Part shown: positions 56,985 through 64,000 of the stretch, piece by piece
How the letters are laid out: the number at the start of each line of letters is the position of its first letter
Numbering within the stretch: the stretch's first letter is position 1
Assembly: GCF_018143015.1 (NCBI RefSeq)
Contig: NC_054741.1
Coordinates: 51,289,048 to 51,353,047, forward strand
Origin: Lytechinus variegatus
Taxonomy: Eukaryota; Echinodermata; Echinoidea; Temnopleuroida; Toxopneustidae
DNA length: 64,000 nucleotides
Direction of reading: 5' to 3'
Program-made: the position numbers and the translations under genes
The notes under the pieces: model-generated
What the model was told of the DNA's origin: nothing
Seen by the model: only the letters and a program-made list of their open reading frames with translations
Databases searched by the model: none

Positions 56985-57752
56985 AGGGGAATTCACCCTG
57001 ACAAAAAGTTTATTGTGAAGATAGCAGAAAAATAATGATAAGTATTGGTGAAAGTTTGAGGAAAATCCATCAAAGATTTAGAAAGTTATTAGAATTTGTA
57101 CTTTTTTTATTTGTAAAGTTGCTGATTAAAGGACAAGTCCTCCCCAACAAAAACTTGATTTGAATAAAAAGAGAAAATTTCAACAAGCATAACACTGAAA
57201 ATTTCATCAAAATCGGATGTAAAATAAGAAAGTTATGACATTTTAAAGTTTCGCTTCATTTCACAAAACAGTTATATGCACATCTCGGTCGGTATGCAAA
57301 TGAGGGAACTGATGACATCACTCACTCACTATTTCATTTGTATTTTATTATATGAAATAATTTGATTTTCTCGTCATTGTCATGTAAAATTAAGTTTCAT
57401 TCCTCCCTGAACATGTGGAATTCCATTATTTTAACATTTGTGCTTCAGGCAAGGAGGTCCTAATCATCAAATTCGTAAAAATTGAAATATTGTATAATTC
57501 AAACAATAAAAAACAAAAGAAATAGTGAATGGGTGACATCATCGACTCTCTCATTTGGATGTAACTGGCTCGTTCATATAACTATTTTGTTAAAAATAAG
57601 CGAAACTTTGAAATGTCATAACTTTCTTATTTTACATCCGATTTTGATGAAATTTTCAGCATTGTGCTTGTCTGATTTTTCTCTATTGATTCAAATCAAC
57701 ACTTTTCTGAGGTGGACTTGACCTTTAAATAAGAAATCAATGAAATGTCCAT
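56985..57752 (+). mobile_element. TTAA-flanked MITE, family 1, interrupted copy
   Basis: TTAA (56981-56984) is followed by AGGGGAATTCACCCTGACA and the family interior. It is interrupted at 57130-57724 by a family 2 element and resumes with AAATCAATGAAATGTC before being lost near 57752. Confidence 0.7.
57130..57724 (+). mobile_element. TTAA-flanked MITE, family 2, copy 1 (nested)
   Basis: It begins AGGACAAGTCCTCCCC and ends GGTGGACTTGACCT, with TTAA on both sides (57126-57129 and 57725-57728). Long internal inverted arms contain ATCAAAATCGGATGTAAAAT. There is no transposase. It sits within a family 1 MITE. Confidence 0.85.
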
Positions 57753-58113
57753 CACCACCCAAAGCAATTGCTTGCATGGCTCATGGTTTAAAATCAACTC
57801 AGTGGCTGTCCAAATGAGTCCCAAGAGAAACAATTTTTATCTCATGTTTACCTGATTTAATGGTTCAGCAATCTCGGCAGATTATCTCAATTTGTAGTCG
57901 AGTGTCTTGATGACAGATCTGGCCCAGCTGGGTCACCCAAGGTATTACGCAATGTACCTCATGACGAAGGAGGTATCACTTGCTTTGACTGTGAGCTTCA
58001 TTTTGCTTTTCGTAGAATGATATATCATATCATGTAGATATCATGTCAAAACTCTTTACCCCGATTAGTGAGGAGAGCTTCATAACAGAAACTAGTTTTT
58101 CTTTTAGTCATCC

Positions 58114-58170
58114 TCAGGCACTAGTCGGTGGTAATTTCTCTTTCTTGTACTTATTCTTGATGTCTTTTGC
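58114..58170 (-). CDS. Possible last coding exon of an unidentified gene
   Basis: On the minus strand a polypyrimidine-like acceptor (TTTATTTCCAG) precedes a 57-bp frame encoding AKDIKNKYKKEKLPPTSA and a stop. The basic, charged tail looks protein-like, but no partner exon was found to the right, so this may be chance. Confidence 0.22.
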   Translation of the reverse strand, partial: AKDIKNKYKKEKLPPTSA

Positions 58171-58171
58171 C

Positions 58172-58201
58172 TGGAAATAAAATAAATAAATAAATAAATA
58201 A
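58172..58201 (+). repeat. (AAAT)n simple repeat
   Basis: This is a short tetranucleotide run of about six units, possibly the tail of a retroposon. It overlaps the acceptor side of the candidate minus-strand exon. Confidence 0.7.
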
Positions 58202-59180
58202 CGTCAAAGGTCATTACAAATATGTTATGAATCTTCAACAATTTTAAGATTATCATTTATACCCGGGTTTATACCTCCTCTCAAGCCGGGATGCTTAACA
58301 ATCCAAGTGATCAATGTTTGTTACTTCTGTTCTATTTTATTTTGATTTCCGCCATTGTCAGAATAGTGCATCATTTATATTTCTTAGAGAGGTCATAGCA
58401 AAAGGTATATAAAATATATTTTAATTTGTTAGGACCTCAAAACAAGTTTAAAACATTCCCAATCGATCATTCATTAATCTGAGATGTTTGTGACTTCTAT
58501 TTTGTTCTATTCCCCTTAAGCCCCTCCCCCTGGCCTTTTAGGGTTAATTTGCCATTTTCATTTGTAATTATATAATGAGTGTAAAAGTTAGAACATATTT
58601 TACAACTTAATCCTGTTTGCTTTTTATTCTGAAAATGTGAATGAATATTATCTTTTTATTTAAGGCTATTTATCCCCAGGAAAATTATGTGGTCAAAGGT
58701 CATCTAGGGGTCTAAAGGTAAATTGATATGAGGTCATGTCATTCCTTTTGAAGTTTTTGTTCAACTTGCTCTCCTTTCTTTTATTCTGCATCAATTTTGA
58801 TCACCTTTGGTCCAAATGATCCTTGAGTAATGTGTGTTCATGAGGATGATAAGGTCAACGGTCATCTAGGGAGCAGACTACATGTATATATATTGCATAT
58901 TGATCGCGAAATCAGGCGAGACTCGTGGTTGGTGAACCACCTTATTTAGTATTGCAAGCTGTAGTATCGTGGAGTAAAAGGCCACATTGGTTTTAAATCA
59001 TCGTACATTGTAAATTGTAGGATTGCTATGACTTCATTATCATGACTAGATATTCAGTTCACTTTTACTACAATATTATGATGGTAGCTTAGTTATAAAG
59101 TTGAATAGAATATTCTTACAATGATTTATAACTTCAAATAAAAGTAAACTTACATTATTGTGTATTGATTCTTTGTAGGT
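58202..59180. other. Gene-free stretch with GGTCAAAGGTCATCTAGGG motifs
   Basis: AAAGGTCATCTAGGGGTC and CAACGGTCATCTAGGGAGC recur at about 58693 and 58857, followed by ATCAGGCGAGACTCGTGG, suggesting a diverged dispersed repeat. No exon is seen. Confidence 0.45.
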
Positions 59181-59250
59181 CTTTGCAGTTTGTAGTGTCT
59201 CACCTGTACATGTATGTGTGACTGTGTGACCTATTATAACCAACATTAGC

Positions 59251-59348
59251 ATGGCTAGCTGCAGTGTACAGCTACTGGACGCAGTCAGGCATTCTACTCT
59301 TCAAACCTGCCGGATATCAGCAACACAGTTGACATTTGGACCCTCAAG
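59251..59348 (+). CDS. Possible first coding exon with a mitochondrial-type presequence
   Basis: ATG at 59251 opens MASCSVQLLDAVRHSTLQTC and further residues rich in Ser/Thr/Arg without acids except one, ending at a good donor (AG|GTAGGT at 59349). Upstream, acceptors near 59179 and 59189 fit a spliced 5' UTR. No continuing exon was found within the window, so the rest would lie to the right. The product is unknown. Confidence 0.35.
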
Positions 59349-59969
59349 GTAGGTGTAGGCCCTACAACTATGATCTAGTCTAGACTAGGTCACCTAGCAC
59401 TAATTTTTAAAATTGATTGCAGAGAGTGATATGAAACTATATATTTATTATCATTAGGATTGAAAATAATCATGGAAAAGATATCGAGAAAATAACATTA
59501 ACTTGAGTCATTGCCTGTGTTCATTTTTCTCACTTTTTTTCTATGATTATATTTATTTCATTCTTTATCAGCACATGTCCCAAATATGTGTCATTTCATA
59601 TGAGATATTGTTATGTACTTACAAAGAGTTGTGATATGCATTCTATATAAAGCAAAATCAGGTTGCAATTGATCTAAGGTGCATGAATTTAGATCAGTCA
59701 TAATTTTAGTTTTATTTGAATATTCAGACTTGGTGCTAAAAAGTTAGTGAACCCCACTAGAAAATATGTAAGTGTTTGAGTTCTGCCATGTTTAATTGTG
59801 AAGTCTGGTGATAAAATATTACATTCCATAAAGTTTGTTTCACTGGGCTCACTCGACATTGTAGTATTGTTTGTTGTCTACATTCAACACTCGGCATGAA
59901 GGAGTGCATTTTGTTGTGGGGTTCACTATTTACTTTCTAGCACCATTGTACATGGTTAGCAACTCTTAA

Positions 59970-60578
59970 AGGTCAAGTCCACCTCATAACAATTTTGATT
60001 TGAATCAATAGAGAAAAATCAGACAAGCACAATCCTGAAAATTTCATCAAAATCGGATGTAAAATAAGAAAGTTATGACATTTCAAAGTTTCGCTTATTT
60101 TTAACAAAATAATTATATGAATGAGCCTGTTACATCCAAATGAGAGAGTTGATGACGTCACTCACTCACTATTTCTTTTGTTTTTTATTGTTTGAATTAT
60201 ACAATATTTCAAATTTTACGAATTTGATGATTAGGACCTCCTTGCCTGAAGTACAAAATGTTAAAATAATGGAATTCTACGTGTTCAGGGAGGAATGAAA
60301 CTTCATTTCACATGACAATGACGAGAAAATCAAAATATTTCATATTTCATGTAATAAAATACAAAAGAAATAGTGAGTGAGTGATGTCATTAGTTCCCTC
60401 ATTTGCATACCGACCAGGCGAGATGTGCATATCACTGTTTTGTGAAATGTAGCGAAACTTTATAAAATGTCATAACTTTCTTATATTACATCCGATTTTG
60501 ATGAAATTTTCAGTGTTATGCTTGTTGAATTTTTCTCTTTTTATTCAAATCAAATTTTTGTTGGGGTGGACTTGTCCT
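59970..60578 (-). mobile_element. TTAA-flanked MITE, family 2, copy 2
   Basis: TTAA lies on both sides (59966-59969 and 60579-60582), and the ends are AGGTCAAGTCCACC and GGTGGACTTGTCCT. It matches 57130-57724 in the opposite orientation. The internal arms give mirrored chance ORFs in both copies. Confidence 0.85.
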
Positions 60579-60582
60579 TTAA

Positions 60583-61784
60583 AGGCATAGCAGGGCAGTA
60601 TGATGTCCAATGGTATTAAAATATGACAACAAATCTTTTATGAATGAAATATATGTAATGTGTGAAGTGTCATTCATGCTTTTCTGTTTTCACTTCATGA
60701 GATAATTAGCAGACTTTGTATTGTTGTTTTCAATTTTTTTTAGGGCAATGCCACTTTTCAAATATTTTCATATTATAGCACAAATTTAAGAAAAATGTCA
60801 CACAAAATACTCAAGGACAATGGGCATCTGGGGACATGTGCATGTCAGTTGAATAATACTAGGCTTTCCAATGCCATGGCACAAGACAATGGCATTGGGT
60901 GGCCCTGGATTATTTTAACCCATGGCATATGTAATTTAATTGAACAGTTCATTGTGAGCTAAACAATCATGGTCAATTGAGCCAGTTTTTTTATCCACAG
61001 ATAGATTTTATGACCAGGGAGCATTTCAAGTTATTTCCACTGACCATTTCCTTTGAGCTAAACAATTTCAAGGGAAAATGGAAGTTTATTACTAAAAGAT
61101 GAAAATCACCTATAACTGGGGTTTGATCTTACCAGGGAAGGGGTCTTGAAAGTACCAAATTTATCAATTTTTTTTTTACTGCATTCCCTCCTGATGTAAA
61201 GATTTTTATATTGTAGTACATATATGGTGAACTACCATCGATTTTTACTTTTTGCTTGGCATAATATATTGTTTTTTTATATCTAGGTCTATAGTAAAAT
61301 AGAGTTGGTGAATTCTTTGTCTATTGCATATATCAGTTTATTTCAGTGTTGGATTTGAGACAGTCTCAGTCAAGACCTAAACTACTGCTCAAAAGTTTGA
61401 CATTAGGTTTTACTGTTTAATGTACTAATGTACCGAAACCTTTGAGCAGTCATGTACATAGTTAGAGCCAATGATTTCTGTTTGAAAAGCTGGGATGAGA
61501 CAATAACACTTAGACAAGAGACCAAGACAGCGACAGAGACACTTGCATCCAGATTTAGCAGAGACCAAGATAAGGCATGGTTTATAATTTCTAGACCTGT
61601 ATAAAGACAACAGGAATGGACGCATTTAAGTATACAGTAGCAATGAAATTTATTTCTCGATTGTGAGCCCTTTTTCAGTGTCTTACCAATGTTTCAACCC
61701 CAGATACCTAAGACATGTCTCTTTAAGACGGAGACATTGACCAAGGTATTAATTAGCATTCTAGACTGAGGTAAGATGCACAAT
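60583..61784. other. Gene-free AT-rich stretch
   Basis: No exon, RNA gene or clear repeat boundary was recognised here. Confidence 0.5.
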
Positions 61785-62259
61785 AGGCGGTTTCAGACCG
61801 CCTCGAAGTTTGCCAGTTCCAGGTATTCTCTGATCGGGAAATTTACCCCGATCAGAAAATACCAGGTATTTTGGTAATGTGAAAGCAAACTATGCGTAAT
61901 TTCCCCGAAAGAAAATACCCGCTAAATAGTAGGTACTTGGCGAAATTACGAGAATTTTCGTGGGGATTTTTCCAAGGTCGCAGGTATTTTGGCGATGTGA
62001 AAGCAAATTACGGGAAGTTTTATCCCAGCGTGTCGTTGGGCGCGGCGGCGTGGGTGGCTGCTGGGCTAGTGATTTTGAATCTCCCGCCTTGTCTGCTTAT
62101 CAGACCACACTGCGCATGCTCGTAACTTCGGGAACTTATCCCGAAGGATGTGTTTCGGGGCGGTGTGAATGCAGGAATAATTAACGGGTATTTTTTAGCC
62201 TTAAAAAGTTCTCGTAATTTAACAGGGATTCTTGTGATCGAGGCGGTTTGAAACCACCT
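61785..62259. mobile_element. 475-bp MITE with AGGCGGTTTCA ends
   Basis: AGGCGGTTTCAGACCGCCTC at the left is mirrored by GAGGCGGTTTGAAACCACCT at the right. AAT lies on both sides (61782-61784 and 62260-62262), a possible 3-bp duplication as in PIF/Harbinger. Each tip is also a small palindrome. Repeats of CCAGGTATTTTGG occur inside. Confidence 0.75.
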
Positions 62260-63402
62260 AATCACTGTCAGGATTGTGGTGCCGGGTACTTAAGCGTTTG
62301 GGCTCCTCTATAAAGAAACAAAACTTTGGGCCTTCTTACAAGGGCAACCCTTAGAATTTTGTTCAAGTCCTCCATATTTCGAACACTGGTACTTTAGTGT
62401 GAACAAGGAGGTATTGTTTGGAATCTCTGAGCTCTCAACTTTTTTTGATTTTGGGATGGGTGAAGAGCCAATGTACCCACAGGATGTCACTGAGAGTCTC
62501 TGTCACTTCATACCTCCTTGCATAAAGCTGACAGAGATCACAGAAGACCTTGTTGGAGGCATTGTTTCCTTCTCCACTCAACCCTCCAACTGTTCCTGAT
62601 TCCTTTTGATCCTCCACGATCTCCTTTACATGCTGGTGCAGATAATTGAGCCAGATTGCATGGGAAATGTGTCTTCAAAAGATTCCCCATACACACTGCA
62701 TTGTCTTTTTTATTTAGACTGTTATCCTCCAGGCAGCCTGTGCAAGATGGCTCTGTGTTGATTAACTCAGACGTGACAAGGTAGACAAAGATCCTGATGG
62801 CCCATCGATTTTTGTTCGTCCGCATCTACATTAAAGATACTAGCTTGCCTCTGCCGTTCTCTTGCTCTCATCCTGTGCTCCTGAAGGATACAGAACATCG
62901 CCTCGTTCTTGGCGGTTCACCTTGTTTGACTGATGATTGTCAATATTTGGTGATTCCCTTTTCGCCTTCCACTCTTCAAACACCTTTTCTACATGTATAC
63001 ATGTACATGTATGATTCCAATATTCGAAACCACACAGGCGCATTCCAAAACGCAAACACCATCGACAAGGCTATCACCATCGTTCAACCCTAATTCTGAG
63101 TGGGTGGTAGAATGATACATCTCGTCGAGTGAATGAATGGGCCTGCTTTTATCCAGTCCTTTATACCTCTTCCACGCTGATTGCATCATATTCATTCTTT
63201 TATATGAATAAAATTTTTTTTTACCAACATCCGCATGCTACTGCCCCGAAAATTGCCCCGGATAACCTTGCGAGTTCAATGACACGCTTTGGCCGCTTCA
63301 TGAACTTTGAGGCACTTGACATATCTGCTGGTAGACATGACTGAATAAGATATAAGCTTACTGGTCAACAGGTACATCAAGGTTCCCCTTTGTTTGTCTT
63401 TG
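62260..63402 (-). other. Possible decayed coding block downstream of the PC4-like ORF
   Basis: Several short minus-strand frames follow the PC4-like ORF. One near 62825-62538 has a CTGCLEDN...C pattern reminiscent of Cys-rich segments. None is long or spliced convincingly. An ATG-less gene fragment or mobile-element remnant is possible. Confidence 0.25.
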
Positions 63403-63687
63403 CTAATACTCGGTAGCTACGGGTGTGGGTCTGATTCTCCGGGCAGGGCGGTCCGAGGGGTAGGGAGGACATTGCATTTCTTTACAAATCGGTCTTCCAG
63501 CTTCTCCAATTTTTCTCTTCATTGTTTCATGTACTGCAGCATCGATGGCATTGGTCTTATTGACCAGTTCTTTCCATTTGTTCACCCTCAGCTGTATCCC
63601 CTTTTTGGTGGGATACCACTGCAATATGCCGCCAGGGCTGTACTGGTCAAAGTATTCCCGGATAGACACGAAGACCCCACAGCTCAA
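63403..63687 (-). CDS. ORF with PC4-like (transcriptional coactivator p15) motif
   Basis: The frame encodes GVFVSIREYF near its start, then WYPTKKGIQLRVNKWKEL and NAIDAAVHE. This follows the order of the PC4 domain: V.IR.Y, KKGI.L...W..L, and a final IDxAV. PC4 binds single-stranded DNA and acts in transcription, but many invertebrate genomes carry multi-copy short ORFs of this type whose role is unknown. Residues after about 60 are basic and Pro/Arg-rich. The frame has no ATG start here and is closed upstream by a stop about 8 codons before, just 5' of which an AG could serve as an acceptor. It may be an exon or part of a repeat family. Confidence 0.5.
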   Translation of the reverse strand: MSCGVFVSIREYFDQYSPGGILQWYPTKKGIQLRVNKWKELVNKTNAIDAAVHETMKRKIGEAGRPICKEMQCPPYPSDRPARRIRPTPVATEY

Positions 63688-64000
63688 AGATTGAACTACC
63701 CGCTACGTAATCACCGACTCTGTTTCCTAAATATGAAAAGAGATTAAAAAGAATAATAATTACAAATGTAGAATATCGTACAAATAACAATAACAGATGA
63801 AAGAAAAAATAAAAAGGAAGGATTCTCCGATTGTTTTCTTTCTTGGTGGTAGGGTGGCTCTTGGTGGTAAAGAGCCTTTGGATTGATTGCTGATTGAAAT
63901 CTCTATAGATTGATCGCCATGACTGTATTTCCCGGCAGGGAAACAGTTGCACAGTTGGGGAGCTCCATCGTCAGGCAGCCATTCTCTAGCGTGAGGTACT

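Noticed and set aside
57482-57721. Matching ORFs here and at 59973-60161 (minus) ending in LLIQINTFLRWT/LLIQIKIVMRWT
   Set aside because: They are the same family 2 MITE in opposite orientations; the frame is not conserved as protein.
1-64000. CRISPR arrays, bacterial operons or an integrated prokaryotic island
   Set aside because: Every supported gene is spliced and of animal type. The repeats are transposon ends, not spaced direct repeats with unique spacers.

Overview
This is an AT-rich, intron-rich animal nuclear window. It carries four conserved host genes, one well-supported but unfamiliar spliced gene, and a very dense load of DNA-transposon relics. The organism is probably an echinoderm, most likely a sea urchin. 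That rests on the look of the dispersed repeat families (termini like GGGCCCCATCTTACAAAG, TTAA-flanked elements starting AGGGGAAGTTCACCC, hAT elements starting CAGTGGCGTA) and is recalled pattern knowledge, not a database search.

Layout. Positions 72-1043 hold an unidentified ORF with 13-residue acidic repeats. 3267-6143 (minus) holds the first three coding exons of NDUFB9, a complex I subunit; its last part lies off the left edge. A perfect NRF-1 type palindrome sits just upstream of its start codon. 6.7-8.8 kb is repeats, including an hAT copy with an 8-bp target duplication. 9385-15430 (plus) is a five-exon gene for a predicted type II membrane protein: a signal anchor, about 200 residues of Glu/Lys-rich stalk, and a C-terminal domain that resembles the ML (MD-2/GM2-activator) lipid-binding fold. 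17.3-20.6 kb has nested hAT elements and a further relative, and 20.7-22.8 kb a 5'-truncated LINE with a long reverse-transcriptase ORF.

TRIQK (26229-26872, minus) and ACSF3 (29062-33047, plus) are divergently arranged. An omega-class glutathione transferase lies at 40425-44418 (minus); one of its introns keeps two decayed copies of the neighbouring exon. The 33-40 kb and 44-50 kb stretches are gene-free and rich in MITEs, with one tRNA-derived SINE. From 50091 to 55735 there is a 5.6-kb element with very long terminal inverted repeats built from about 300-bp tandem units and self-complementary tips. It has no recognisable transposase and looks like a foldback-type element. The right 8 kb holds TTAA-flanked MITEs, two weak exon candidates and an ORF with a PC4-like motif.

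The host genes do not form a pathway cluster. NDUFB9 and ACSF3 both encode mitochondrial proteins, but nothing in the sequence ties their regulation together. Exon borders were read by eye from splice sites and reading-frame continuity. No alignment or search was run.
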